From Protea cynaroides (lineage: Eukaryota; Streptophyta; Magnoliopsida; Proteales; Proteaceae): 64,000 nt of DNA. The stretch is taken from positions 48,030,685 through 48,094,684 of the forward strand of contig CM053272.1 of the NCBI GenBank assembly GCA_028583415.1. Reading direction: 5' to 3'. The notes beneath the pieces were generated by a model. That model saw only the letters and a program-made list of their open reading frames with translations, was not told the origin of the DNA and ran no database searches. Within the stretch, counting starts at the first letter, position 1. Each line of letters begins with the position of its first letter. Of the stretch, positions 11,000-22,981 are shown one piece after another. The translations under genes were made by a program, and so were the position numbers.

Positions 11000-13900
11000 A
11001 AACATTCTTATTCTTCCTACCTCCATTCTTACCCAAGTCTAGCTCAACTACTTGAGTCCTGTTTGACCTTCCCCTTCTCGGCTTGACTTGACTGAAGGAT
11101 GCCTCCTTATGTGTCTCTCTAGATAGCATAGCATCAACTGTCTCCATTTCATTAATTGAGACCTCAACAGTTCCCACATCAGTTCTTGTAACCCTGCCAC
11201 TCCCTTATCCATGCAAAGTAGAAGTCGACCCCTTGGAGCCATTATCATCCATTGGTATAAGGCTGCAAGCATTAGTTGTTGGCATTTGAGAATCCTTGTG
11301 TTGAACCTGTGGCTATTCTAAGTCTTCAATAAATAAATACTCTCCCTCCTCCAGACTCTCACTCCCTTCATTGTCAGTAACATTTGCCCATGCCTGATTA
11401 TCTACTACCAATTGCATAGCAGGAACATTATAATTAGGGATGTTTAAGTCAAGTTGGGGCCATATAGTAGACTCATGCCCATACTAAGTTTCATTAACTC
11501 CCTGCACATTAGGGATAGAAATATCTGATTAAGGCTCAACCACCTGCGCAGGAACAAGAGAAGCTACAGGTTTAGACCTCTCCTCTACATCATTTTCTTT
11601 ATTTAGTAACCTACAATTCTCAGCAGTATGGCTGAATTTCAAGCAATGAGATCACTTTTGAGGCGGATCTTCATAGATAAGTTCTTGCTTGAAAAAAATG
11701 TTCCTTCCCGAAGGAATGATGAATCATCCCAACTAGGATCTCAGACTTCCTAGGTGCATCCCTCTTCACTTCAACCCAAACCCTAGCATATCGGCCTAGG
11801 GTAGCACTTTGAGTCCTACGATCCATTTCTATTAGCCTCCCTATAGTTTGAGCAATAGTATACAGAATCGACTGCTCCCAGTATTCATGCGACAAGTTAG
11901 GAAGCCTTATCCACTGCAGGTTTCTAGTTATAGACTAAGTGATGACATTAAAGTCAAGCTCCCAGTTTTACAATCTCGTGATTCTTCCTTCAATTTTTGT
12001 CAAACCTCTTCTCCAAACTAAAAGCTTGTCTCTTTCAGAGTTAAATATGAAAGTAAAGAAACCCCTTCCCAAAGAGAACATTTCAAATCCAATGTTGCCC
12101 CATTGCTGTTTAATAGATTTCTCAATGGCAGGAAACCCCTAGAGTCCACACGACCAATCAATGCTATTTCAAATTTTTTTAATTGCCTTTCATATGCAAC
12201 TTGAGGGACCATTACTGTAAGACCTGTATCGAATTAACCGGTCTTACCACCTTGTACCAGGTCTACCTATCATCGTCGAGCCAAATGGACCAAGTGCGTG
12301 AAGGAAATAGCGAAACCAGGTACTAAACTGACCCAAAAATAGTGAATTAGAGGGTAGGGTCGCATACCTAGGTAGGCAGGGTCGACCCCCCCTCACTAAG
12401 AAGTCAGACCCCTGATTTTTAACTGGGGGTCAGACAACTTAGGAACTGAGGGTCGACGGGATCTCCGACCCCCTCATCGACCCCCTGTTTGCCGACAGAA
12501 ACCGCAAATAGGAAACTTTCCAAATTTCAATGGGATTCCTTCCTAATCTCAATGGGACTTGTTTTGGGAGATTATACTTTATAAATAGGATGTCCCTAAG
12601 CCTCTTTCACTCCTTTTGAAACCCTAATTGAGAGTGAGAGAAAGAGAAGAGAAGAAGAAGAGAAGGAAAGTTAGAGTAGAAGACCTAATTGAAGAATTCA
12701 GATAAATCTCTGAATCTTAGCAAACCTAAGGTATGGGCAAGTTTCCATTGATGATCTAAGACCTTAGAATAGTTCATGAAGAGGGTATGGTCTAGGAGAA
12801 ACCCAAATCATACACTCATGGGAAGATTTCAATGAAATCCATGGAGAAATCATGGTAGGCAAAGTAAGGAAGGAACCTAGAGTTCTAAGCCATAGAACAA
12901 GCCTAGAATGGATTGTGAAAGTAAGCCAAAGGACCCAAACATGAAAGAATGGACTGTAGAATGAAATTCTCGACTCAACCCACGGGGGGTCGCACGTGGG
13001 TCGATTGGGAATCGACCCTACCAGACCACAGGATCGACCCCCAGTATTCGGGAAGTCCAGGAAAGGGATGGTCGCACCCAGGGTCGATGGAACATCCAAC
13101 CCTGGCATCGACCCTACCCTGGGGGTCGTAGTAAACTGCTACCCTACCTACGACCCACCCTGCGACCCGTGCTTAAAAACAAGTCTAATGATGCCGGAAT
13201 GACTTCTAACCAAAATCTATCAACTTGTTAGGTTTTTCTATTGATATAAAAGTGATTTTAAAGCTTGAAAGAGGATCAACACTCAAGAAAAGGTGAGGGA
13301 ACAAGACCTAAACTAATTGACTAATAATAAACTATTTTTGTTTTCTTGAGTCCAATGCCATTACTGATTCTATGCGTGTATGCTTGTAATGTGCATTCAA
13401 CATGTCATCAAATATTCCTGCTATTAATGTTCATGCATATTTAATTCTATTTTGTTTATAACATGATGATGATGATGATGATGCTAGGAATAGACATGTG
13501 AATGTATGTGTGTAGTTAGTGTGCTTGATGCGAGTAAAGTATCAGGGGGGATGTGACATTGTGGTTCAGCCTGGTCACTAGAATCTAGCTCTATCTCTAC
13601 TCAAGTCTTGTCCACTGACATCGTCGTATCGCCATTACCTTAGCAGAACTATTACGTCGTAGGGTATCAAGGGAGGTGGTCTCGGACCGTGTAGTCTTCG
13701 ACTCTGCCGGGGGGCCTTAGCTCTATCTCTATGGACGTATTGAGGGATGCTGGGGTGAGGCCATAGGTACACTGTTTGACATTAGGATTGGTTAGTTGCG
13801 AGCCCAGTTTGCAAGCCCTCGCTAGTAGGGGCTTACGTGTTGGTATGGGTAGAGTATCAGGGGAAGTGTGATACGGTACGGTCCTAAGCACTTTAGCTCT

Positions 13901-15409
13901 ATCTCTATTCCATAGTGAGTGCATGTGCGACGAAAATAAACGTTAACCTTTGGACGGATTCGCACACTCGTGTATAGAGGTGAGGCGGTCACCGAACCTT
14001 TCTATAGCACATTGTAAACTTATAAATCAAACCACAGATATGAATGGAATGCATGCATATGTTTGTTGCATTGTTTTGTTTGCTCACTGAGCCGTGATGT
14101 GTGCTCACCCTTTCGACGTCGAATATTTTTAGTTGATAATGCAGGTACCACGGTGGAAGATTATATGAATGCTTCTGCGTACGGGCACGTTGCTACGATG
14201 GAAGCTGAAGACTTAGTGAAAACGCATGACTCTTCATGCGAGTGCAACGCATGCATTTTTTATTAGATTTTCATTTGAATTATTAAGGAAATGTAATTGA
14301 TACTTTATTTACTTACTTATGTCTCGGTTGATGCAACATAACTTGATATTTTATTTATGATTATCACAGTTAGATTCCTTAGTTCATTTATTATTAAGAC
14401 TTCCGCTATTGTGTATTTATTCTGATTATGGTTGTGGATGTGTATGGTTTTATTTCAATGGACACAGCCTATTAGAGATCCTGGTTGAACCGTTTGTTTA
14501 TTAGCGGTTCATCACACCGTTCTGAATGGTGCAGAATTGGGGTGTGACAATTACTCTAGGAATACCAGCTATTGTAGTTGGTTCAATAATACCTTCCATA
14601 AAAGTACCTTGAAACCAATGAGCTACATCTGCAAAGCTCCTAGCTGAGGCTTGAGCCCCTCTAGATTCATTTCCAACGCTTTCAAGCCTACCAGTCTCCG
14701 AGTCATTCATAGCTGAATGCCCAACACCCTCATTACCCACTATCCCGATGCTGCTACCTATTAAATCACAACCATTAGGATTAATAGCTTTACCCTTTTC
14801 TTGCCAGGTCCAACGCTGCCTTTTTCGGCCAGCTTTTCGATACACTCTACTCGGATACCCTATCTCAGATACATGCTGTTGTGAATTTGGTATCCCTACC
14901 AATCTGTTACCACCACTTTGTAATGATGCTTCCATCATCATAGGATCAGACAGCATTAACTCAACATTCTCCATCATGGGAACCCTTGCTGAATGTTATT
15001 GGCCATTCCCAATAGACACCAACAAAGCCCTAATTGAGTTTGGTTGAGACACAACTCCTTCATCAATCAGAACCATAGTTGTTCTTTGATTATACAAATC
15101 AGTCGGTACAGTAAAAACCCATGACAAGCTTTGCAAATCCACACCATTGGCAACCCCAGAATTTCTATCCATGTGTTGTTGTATCAATCCATCATTAATC
15201 GTAGAAACCCTAGTAGGGAGACCACAACCATCTCCTGAATTTTTTGAAACCCTAGCTGGGACCAATCTAACCTCTCCTCCTGCCTCAATCAAACCCCCAA
15301 TTACTGCTTGTTGATTCCTATCATCATCAACTGTAAATGCTACAACATGCTCCATCAAAACCCTGGCATTGTTTTCACTTACAGTAGCAGAGAAAACCCT
15401 AGAAGACAT
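11000..15409 (-). pseudogene. LINE ORF1 (DUF4283 plus zinc knuckle), split by solo LTR
   Basis: ORF1 of plant L1 LINEs is a nucleic-acid-binding protein with a DUF4283 domain and a CCHC knuckle. Here it opens at ATG 15409 (MSSRVFSATVSENN) and stays in one frame to 14550 with a single stop near 14997. It ends in SARSFADVAH...AGIPRV, the typical lead-in to DUF4283. The solo LTR then interrupts it. On the far side MVPQVAYERQLKKFEIALIG resumes at 12215. Removing the LTR and one ATTAC joins the two halves in frame. The DUF4283 tail lies at 11895-11671 (GRYARVWVEV). A CCHC-like knuckle, C-x3-F-x-H-x4-C in the form CLKFSHTAENC, lies near 11640-11610. The basic C-terminus ends near 11000, just before the ORF2 ATG. 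Several stops mark it as dead. Confidence 0.82.
12216..14549 (+). mobile_element. solo LTR of a Tekay-like Ty3/gypsy element
   Basis: A single 2.33-kb LTR, starting TGTAAGACC and ending GGTGTGACA, is flanked by perfect 5-bp target-site duplications (ATTAC at 12211-12215 and 14550-14554). It is homologous end to end with the 5' LTR at 54193-56463, in the same orientation. A TATAAATA box lies at 12580-12587, followed by the CCTAAGCCTCTTTCACTCC block that both copies share. GTCGA/TCGAC-rich stretches lie at about 12370-12490 and 12960-13160, and a short (GAT)n at about 13463. No internal region remains. This is the product of unequal recombination between the two LTRs of a full element. Confidence 0.95.
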
Positions 15410-16109
15410 TGTTCGGTCTGCAAGGAAGATGCTCCAAAGCTGCCCTACCTTGATTTATCCTCATCGTTTCCTCCATCATAAGGTCAAATCCAGAAACCCT
15501 AGTAGAAATCCCTGTCCTACTATTATTGAAATTCTCCGGCCAATGAATTTGTGACACCCTCACAGGCGCAACAGAATAAACTTGACTATCATTTGGTAAA
15601 CTCACACTCCCATCCGGAATAGTCCCACCCGCTTGTAGTTTGTCTTAATATCACCCACCTGCCTTTGTTTGCGATAATATCCATAACACTCCCTACTTTT
15701 GAAACCATGTATCCATTAGACCCCCTCATTTAAGATATGTCCCTCAATCGATGACGTGATACCATTTTAATTTCATTAATGACAGAACTACCCCAAGATA
15801 TTTTTTCTTTTAATTTTAATAAAACTTAAAATTTTATTTTTTCTACTTGATGCAAAATTTATCCCTCGCCGATAACTTATTGGGAGGGACTTTTTCCTCT
15901 CTCACCATTTCTGCTTGCTCTCAACTTCACCAACTTAAGAAGAGAGGTTAAAATTAAGATCGAAAGCATAGTTGGCTTTGAAGAGAATCCATGAAACCTG
16001 ATATGGTAGAATACGTCTCCCCCAATCGGGTTCCGACACGTGTTCACTAAAGCCCAAACAAGGTTGGCTTTGTTCACATTACCCGCTTTAGAGAGCTGAG
16101 ACAAAAGTA

Positions 16110-16870
16110 GCTCCTGATGAACCAGAACCACCAATGAGAATAGTGAAGAGCCTCGGAGCCTCGCCATCATAAAGGCCTCGTAAGGTCGCTACAATGGAGG
16201 CCTCGGAGCCTCGCGCCATTATAGGCCTTGGAGCCTTGCCAGGACACAAGCCTCGACGTCTCAACAGTATGGAGGTCTCGACAACCACCCAGCATAGAAG
16301 CCTTGGCGTCTCTCCAGAGCAGACCTCATCATATAAGTCTCACATTCCAGCTATACTGTAACTTACAAGTGGGGTCCATCTCAATAAATGCAGTGATCAA
16401 ACTCCCCCCAGATATCTACTAAGTGGAAGTCAACGGAATCCTAAGAAAGAGATCTTACTGTCTGAATGACTCAGCAAAAGATCACCTGATCACCAAATTG
16501 ATGGGCGTGAATCACGCTCCAAGGAGGACATTCCGCCACAACAGAAGACATGTCTAGCTCCTACATTCAAGTCACTCCCAACCTATAAATAGATGAAGCA
16601 TACGCAAATAAACACACAAATATTTTCTAACAAACAAGCTCAAAGTGAGTTAGCTACACGGATTCCCTTAACTCAAAGGAACAACCCTTCATACTTGTCC
16701 CATACTGCTTGTCTCTCGAACTGACTTAGGCATCAGAGTGGCCAAAGGGTATCTCCTTCCAACCATCACTACAGTGTCCTCTTTCTCTTTTGCAAGAACT
16801 ACAAGCGAGCTAAGGACCGATCCGGTTTGAGACAACAACAAGACCCATTTGCTGTCACCGATTCTCAAAA
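16110..16870 (+). mobile_element. LTR fragment, probably Ty3/gypsy Tat type
   Basis: Short GCCTCGGAGCCTCG-like repeats (about 16140-16270) precede a TATAAATA box at 16584-16591 and a GACTTAGGCATCAGAGTGGCC-like block near 16725. The Tat LTR at 48485-48929 has the same order of features, including TTTGGCATCAGAGTGGACC. No coding region follows; purine-rich DNA and then the copia LTR begin. A second copy of the part from 16546 onward lies at 17660-18000. Both ends are uncertain. Confidence 0.5.
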
Positions 16871-17037
16871 GAAGAAGAAGAGTAAAGATAATCAGATACG
16901 TTCAAAAGAAAAAATAAAATAGAACAGATGCAGAGAGACAGAGAGAGGGAAGAGCAGAGATGGAGGTGGGATGTTCTTGCAACTGAAAGAGGACAAGGGT
17001 GAGGTACGACGGTAGCGCAGCTGGAGCCTCTGAAGAG

Positions 17038-17402
17038 TGATAAGAATCTTAGTGATTCTCACAATCTTAGTGATCTCAGTGATTCACGTAATCTCAGTGA
17101 TTTAAGCAATCTCAATGATTTACGCAATCTTAATGATTCACACAATCTCAATGATTCATACAATCTTACCGATAATAGCTGGCGGAAGATTGTGATATCC
17201 CATTTGGCAACCAATACCAAGATTTGAATTTTGAATTCAAAATCACTTTTGTAACAGTGTAAATTAAAGATTTATTAATGATTTCTCTCCTAAAATAAAA
17301 GGAATAAATCAATTCATTTGTATCTTGAAAAGTCTATATATATACAAGACTTCTCATAAGATAAAATCATTTGAGAGAGTTTATTCAATTTCAAATTCTT
17401 TA
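17038..17402 (+). repeat. extra 5' copia LTR (duplicated copy 1)
   Basis: The LTR starts TGATAAGAATC and ends TTCTTTA directly before a 13-base primer-binding site TGGTATCAGAGCC (17403-17415). Its first 120 bases are an imperfect 18-bp tandem repeat around AATCTCAGTGATTCACG. It is closer to the LTR at 18148-18506 than to the 3' LTR. This fits a duplication after the element had inserted. Confidence 0.88.
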
Positions 17403-18147
17403 TGGTATCAGAGCCTGTATTGACACATATCCAATAAATCATAAAAAAGTCGACTCCTTTTATCTCTTCTGCAAATTCGACACAGTCTCCCCTTGCTTCT
17501 CATTTTAGCTGGGACCAATCTAACCTCTCCTCCCGCCTTAATCAAACCCCCAGTTACTGCTTGTTGATTCCTATCATCATCAATAGCAAATGCTACAACA
17601 TGCTCCATCAAAACCCTAGCATTGTTTTCACTTATAGTAGCAGAGAAAACCCTAGAAGACATGTCTAGCTCCTACATTCAGGTTACTCCCAACCTATAAA
17701 TTGAGGAAGCATATGCAGATAAACACACAGATATTTTCTAACATTCAAGCTCAAAGTGAGTTAGCTATACAGATTCCCTTAACTCAAAGGAACAACCCTT
17801 CATACTTGTCCCATACTGCTTGTCCCTCGAACTGACTTAGGCATCTGAGTGGCCAAAGGGTATCTCCACCCAACCATCACTACGGTGTCCTCTTTCCCTT
17901 TTGCAAGTACTACAAGCAAGCTAAGGACCGATTCGGTTTGAGACGACAACAAGACCCATCTGCTGTCATCGATTCTCAAAAGAAGAAGAAGAGTAAAGAT
18001 AATCCGATACGTTTAAAAGAAAAAATAAATAGAACAGATGCAGAGAGACAGAGAAAGGGAAGAGCAAAGATGGAGGTGGGATGTTCTTGCAACTGAAGGA
18101 GGACAAAGGTGATGTACGACGGTAACGCAGCTGGAGCCTCAGAAGAG

Positions 18148-18506
18148 TGATAAGAATCTTAGTGATTCTTACAATCTTAGTGATCTCAGTAATTCACGTA
18201 ATCTCAGTGATTTAAGTAATCTCAATGATTTACACAATCTTAATGATTCATACAATCTCAATGATTCACACAATCTTACCGATAATAGCTGGCAGAAGAT
18301 TGTGATATCCCATTTGACAACCAATACCAAGATTTGAATGTTGAATTCACACTTTTGTATCAGTGTAAATTAAAGATTTATTAATGATTTCTCTCCTAAA
18401 ATAAAAGGAGTAAATCAATTCATTTGTATCTTGAAAAGTCTATATATACAAGACTTCTCATAAGATAAAATCATTTGAGAGAGTTTATTCAATTTCAAAT
18501 TCTTTA
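18148..18506 (+). repeat. copia 5' LTR
   Basis: Begins TGATAAGAATC, contains the 18-bp tandem repeats and the TCTATATATACAAGAC block, and ends TTCTTTA. Confidence 0.92.
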
Positions 18507-18519
18507 TGGTATCAGAGCC
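18507..18519 (+). promoter_or_regulatory. copia primer-binding site (initiator tRNA-Met)
   Basis: TGGTATCAGAGCC abuts the LTR. It is complementary to the 3' end of plant initiator tRNA-Met including CCA. Confidence 0.93.
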
Positions 18520-18550
18520 TATATTGACACATGTCCAATAAATCATAAAA

Positions 18551-21500
18551 ATGTCGACACCTTTTATATCTTCTGCAAATTCGACACAGTCTCCCCTTGC
18601 TTCTCGTTTTAGCCAAGCAATCTCCATCAAGCTAGAACAACACAATTATCTATTATGGCGATCCCAAATTTTGCCATTGGTACATGGTCACAAGCTAATG
18701 GGGTATCTCGATGGAACCCTACCTTGCCCTCCTCTCTTAATAGCACTGGAGAACTCTTCTTCCTCTACTGTTACTACCCCAGCAACTACTCCTCCCCCTA
18801 CCTTGGTTGAGAATCCTATTTATGCTTCATGGCTTTGTCAGGATCAACTCTTACTAGGTTGGCTTCTCTCCTCCTTCTCAGAGTCTGTTCTTGGCCAAGT
18901 TATCAATTGCACAACCTCTGCTGATCTATGAAAAAACCTGAAAAATCTCTTTGCTAATAACTCGAGATTAAGGATAATGCAACTTCGTCTACAACTGCAA
19001 ACAGAAAAGAAGAAAGCCCTCTTCGTCAATTTATATTTTTAGAAAATGAGGTAGCTAATAACATGGCTGCTATGAATAATCCAATCTCAGATATTGATCT
19101 TATTTTGCCCATCCTTGCTGGCCTCGGACCTGATTGGGATGCTTTCGTCACTGCTATCTCCACCAAGTCTGATTCCATCTCATTAATCGATTTACATGAC
19201 ATTTTTCTCAGTCATGAGATGCTTAGAGTAACAGGTGCAATTATCCTCTCTCTCGAAAGCTAATGTGGTGACCTCAAATATCAATCCACTGTTTTGGCCC
19301 ACTCGTGGTCATTCCTCTGGCCATTCTTCTTCCAATAGAGGTCGTGGATGAGGTCGAGGCAGGCATACCTCATCCTACAACTAGCACTCTTTAAACCATA
19401 ATAAACCTCAATGTCAGGTTTGTGGTCGTTTTGGCCACATTGCGTTATCCTGTTATCACATATTTAATAACACCTATCAAGCACCAATTACTCAACCTGT
19501 AGCCAACATGGCAATAATAAATCCTCCTCATATTGATGCATGATATTTCGACTCTAGTGCGACAGATCACATTACAACAGATATGAACAATCTCTTAGTG
19601 CGAACTGATTATCATGGACCTTAGGTTCAGGTTGGCAACGGATAAGGTTTGCATATAACTCACACTGGTCACTCAAAATTATTTCTACAAGCCATTTACT
19701 TAATTTGAATAATATTCTTCGTGTTCCTTCTATTTCCAAAAATTTGCTTAGCCTCTCAAAGTTTATTAATGATAATGATGTAGTGGTTGAATCTCATCCA
19801 ACTTTTCGCAATGTTAAGGATCGATCCTCGAGGAAGGTCCTTCTCAGTGGCCAACTTGATGGTGGCCTGTACCGTTTAAATAATACTTCACTGCCTGCAT
19901 CAAATTTCATGTCTCTTAAAGCTCTCATTGGTCTACGTGCTTCCATAGACATATGGCATCAACGATTAGGACATCCCTCTCCACATATCACCAAGAAAAT
20001 TATCTCCTTGAATAAATTGGTAATAGAAGGCAGTAATAAAGTTTCGTTTTGTTCCTCTTGTTCATTGGGCAAATCTCACAAGCTTCCATTTTATGCTTCT
20101 ACTTCTATTTCATTTAGTCCCTTAGATTTAATTCATTTTGATGTTGGGGACCATCTCCTGTTTCTTGTCATAATGGTAATCGATTTTGTGTCAATTTTAT
20201 AGACAATTATAGCAAATATTCTTGGTTTTTTCCCATGGTACATAAATCTGATGCTTATAATATTTTTTAATTATTTAAACGTTAAGTAGAAAAGTTTTTT
20301 GATCGACCAATCAAAGCTATGCAGACAGATTGGAGTGGTGAATATAGCAATGTTTCTAAATTTTTGAAAACAAATGGCATTCTTCATTACCTTTCTTGTC
20401 CTCACACTCATGAACAAAGTGGTCGTGCTGAAAGGAAGCACAAATATATTGTTGAAACTGGATTGACCATGTTACATAATATTAAGGTTCATCTGTCTTA
20501 CTGAGATAATGCTTTTACTTCTGGTGTCATTCTGATAAACTAGATGCCCACAGCAAAGCCATCTCCATGGGAGATTCTTTTCAAATCCAAGCCAAATTAC
20601 ACTCTATTGAAGGTTTATGGTTGTACTTGCTATTTGCTGTTGAGACCTTACAATACCAACAAATTGTAACCAAGATCACTCCCTTGTGTTTTTATTGATT
20701 ACAGTCCCAAGCGTAGAGGGTATAAATGTCTTCACCATCTAAGTGATTGGATCTACATATCAGAAATGTTCTGTTCATTGAACAAGAATTTTCTCTTGCT
20801 ACGACTACCAATATTTATCCCGATAATCAGTCTAGAAGGCCACTGTCCATAACCTCCACCCTTATCCCTACAATTCCACCCCACCCCATACCACCACTTT
20901 TCAATGTTGTGGTCCCTCATGACTCACCAGCAACTCTATTACCGTCGCCTCATGATGTCACTTCACAAGATCAAACCAACCTCCAAGAGGAACCTTCCCA
21001 ATTGCCACAACAGCACAACATTTGGGTTAGGAAGCCCAAAGTCTTTTCTGACCATGTCACATTTATAGCAACTCATCATCCCCTACCGAACACCAATTAT
21101 GATGAGGTGGAACCATCATGTTTTACTAAAACTAATAAAGTTTCAAAATGGTTGGATGCAATGCAACATGAATTTAATGCCTTGCTTCAAAATGGTATCT
21201 GGACACTAGAACATTTACCCCCTCAGAAAAATGTCATTGGGTGAATAAGTTTTTAGGATCAAACGAAAACCTGATGGTACAATGGATCGTTATAAAACTC
21301 GTTTAGTGGCAAAAGGCTTTAATCAGACTAAGGGCCTGGATTATGGTGAGACATTTAGTCCAGTGGTCAAACCTACTACAATACACATAGTCTTGACACT
21401 TGCACTATCAAAGGGCTGGCCTATTCGCCAATTAGATGTACACAATGCATTTCTCTATGGTTTCTTGAAAAAAGAAGTCTACAAGGCTCAGCCATCTAGA

Positions 21501-22587
21501 TTTACTAACTCTAGTTCACCACAAAAAGTTTTTCACTTTCATCGAGCTCTATATGGTCTCAAACAGGCCCCAAGGGCCTAGTTCTCACGGCATAGTCATG
21601 GTCTGCATACATTGGATTTTGAGAGCACAAAATCTAATTCTTCACTATTTCTTAGCTTACAAAATGGACATCACATCATCCTACTAGTTTATGTATCATC
21701 AGAAGGAGTGATCCTACCACCATCACAAAACTTATTCATGAGTTCAATTCACTGTTCAAATTGTGTGATCTAGGCCGCCCCTTGCATTATTTTCTAGAGG
21801 TCGAGACCCACAGAGACACTAATGGTCTATTTCTTAGCCAACATAAATATATCTGAGACTTGCTTGTACGGGCCAAGATGGATGGTGATAAAGGGGTTTC
21901 CACACCAGTTGCAATCAATGTAAAACTTACTAAATCGGGCAGCACTCCCTTTATCAATGTCACATATTATAAGAGCATTGTAGGTGCCTTACAATATGTA
22001 GCTCTCGCCAGGCCAGAAATTGGATTTGCTGTTAGTAAAGTCTACCAATTTATGCACAGTCCAACTGAGGATCACTGGTCTGTTGTCATCAAGAGAATCC
22101 TACGCTACCTAAAACATACAATATTGTTTGGTATGCATCTGCGTTGTGCCTCATCCCTATCTCTGCAAGCTTATTCCGATGCTGATTGGGCAGGCTGTCC
22201 AGATGATCTTCGCTCCACCAGTGGTTATTGTATCTATCTGGGCCCAAATCTCATCTCACAGAGTTCTAAAAAACAAACAACTATTGCTCGTTCGAGCATT
22301 GAGTCAGAATATCAAGCCCTAGCCAATGCAACTGTTGAACTAACTTAGTTGCAACATCTCTTGGTTGAACTCAACCTTTGTCACTTTCCAAGACCAGTTC
22401 TATGGTGAGATAACCTAGGGGCAACTTACTTCTCTGTCAATCTTAGGTTTCACGCACAAACAAAACATGTTGTTCTTGATTTTCATTTTGTACGGAAAAA
22501 AGTTAATACCAAGGAGATTGAAGTTCGGTTATTATCTACAAAGGATCAACTGACCGATATTCTTCCAAAGCCCCTATCAATTTAGTG
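18551..22587 (+). pseudogene. copia gag-pol polyprotein, decayed
   Basis: Starts at ATG 18551 (MSTPFISSANS). Gag has the usual HNYLLWRSQ and GYLDGT motifs. A CCHC knuckle (CQVCGRFGHIALSCYH) lies near 19412-19460. The protease is near 19545, with DSSATDHI where DSGATDH is usual. The GAG-pre-integrase HHCC domain (HQRLGHP, then CSSCSLGKSHKLPF) lies at about 19950-20090. The integrase core motifs are near 20320-20440 (DWSGEY and the glutamate region GRAERKH). RT begins at about 21282 (YKTRLVAKGFNQ; LDVHNAFLYG; LYGLKQAPR). The expected YVDD box near 21690 is destroyed and only LVYV is left. RNase H motifs SDADWAG and SIESEYQAL lie at 22170-22320. Numerous stops and frameshifts show it is inactive. 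Confidence 0.9.
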
Positions 22588-22645
22588 ATTCTCTTTCCTA
22601 CGTGGCAAGCTCACAATGTACACAGCCCGGTTCGCTTGAAAGGGG

Positions 22646-22981
22646 TGATAAAAATCTCAGTGATTCCCACAATCTCAATGATCTCAGTGATTCACATAAT
22701 CTCAGTTATTCATGCAATCTCAGTGATTCACGCAATCTCAATGATTCACACAATCTTACCGATGATAGCTGACGAAAAATTGTGATATCCCATTTGACAA
22801 TCAATACCAAATTTTGAATATCTTTTGCATCAGTATAAATTATAATTTTGTTAATGATTTTTCTCTTAAAATAAAAAAAATAAATCAATTCATCATTTGT
22901 TTCTTAAAAAGTTTATATATACAAGACCTCTCTCATAAGATAAAATCATCTTAGAGACTTTATTTAATCTCAAATTCTTTA
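22646..22981 (+). repeat. copia 3' LTR
   Basis: Begins TGATAAAAATCTC after the polypurine tract and ends CAAATTCTTTA. It is homologous to the two upstream LTRs but has fewer 18-bp repeat units and more substitutions. Confidence 0.9.

Larger units (their letters stand above)
6948..15650 (-). mobile_element. L1-type LINE (non-LTR retrotransposon), split by a solo LTR
   Basis: A near full-length plant L1-like element on the minus strand, about 6.4 kb once the 2.33-kb solo LTR and one duplicated ATTAC are subtracted. Reading 5' to 3' on the minus strand: ORF1 (start 15409), the interrupting LTR, the rest of ORF1, ORF2 (ATG 10995; endonuclease, RT, zf-RVT, RNase H, ending 7081), and a short 3' UTR with an A-run near 6948. 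Both ORFs carry stops and frameshifts, so the element is dead. Outer boundaries are approximate because I could not see target-site duplications. Confidence 0.88.
15254..17505. repeat. tandem duplication, first copy (LINE 5' part through copia gag start)
   Basis: This 2.25-kb interval contains the LINE ORF1 start, about 0.45 kb of unidentified DNA, a gypsy-type LTR fragment, a copia LTR, the primer-binding site and the first codons of copia gag. It is followed directly by a second, internally deleted copy at 17506-18610. The junction at 17505/17506 joins copia gag sequence (TTCTCATTTT) to LINE sequence (AGCTGGGACC) with about 4 bp of shared TAGC. Confidence 0.8.
17506..18610. repeat. tandem duplication, second copy with internal deletion
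   Basis: 17506-17662 repeats the start of LINE ORF1 (15254-15410). It then jumps to the equivalent of 16546 onward, continues through the gypsy LTR fragment, the copia LTR (18148-18506) and the primer-binding site, and runs into copia gag. About 1.1 kb of the source is missing. The deletion joint lies in shared AGAAGACAT sequence present at both source breakpoints. Confidence 0.8.
17038..22981 (+). mobile_element. Ty1/copia LTR retrotransposon, decayed
   Basis: A copia element with 5' LTR 18148-18506 (plus the duplicated LTR at 17038), primer-binding site, gag-pol remnants in the copia order (gag, protease, integrase, RT, RNase H), polypurine tract GAAAGGGG at 22638-22645 and 3' LTR 22646-22981. 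Flanking pentamers AAGAG and AAAAG are similar but not identical. LTR divergence and many stops indicate an old insertion. I do not assign a copia lineage. Confidence 0.92.

Noticed and set aside
12764..13108. 114-codon frame within the solo LTR
   Set aside because: It lies in LTR non-coding sequence and is not kept as a long frame in the LTR at 54193.
22646..22785. CRISPR-like array of short repeats
   Set aside because: The 18-bp units are contiguous without spacers and recur at the same place in all copies of the LTR; this is a plant LTR tandem repeat.
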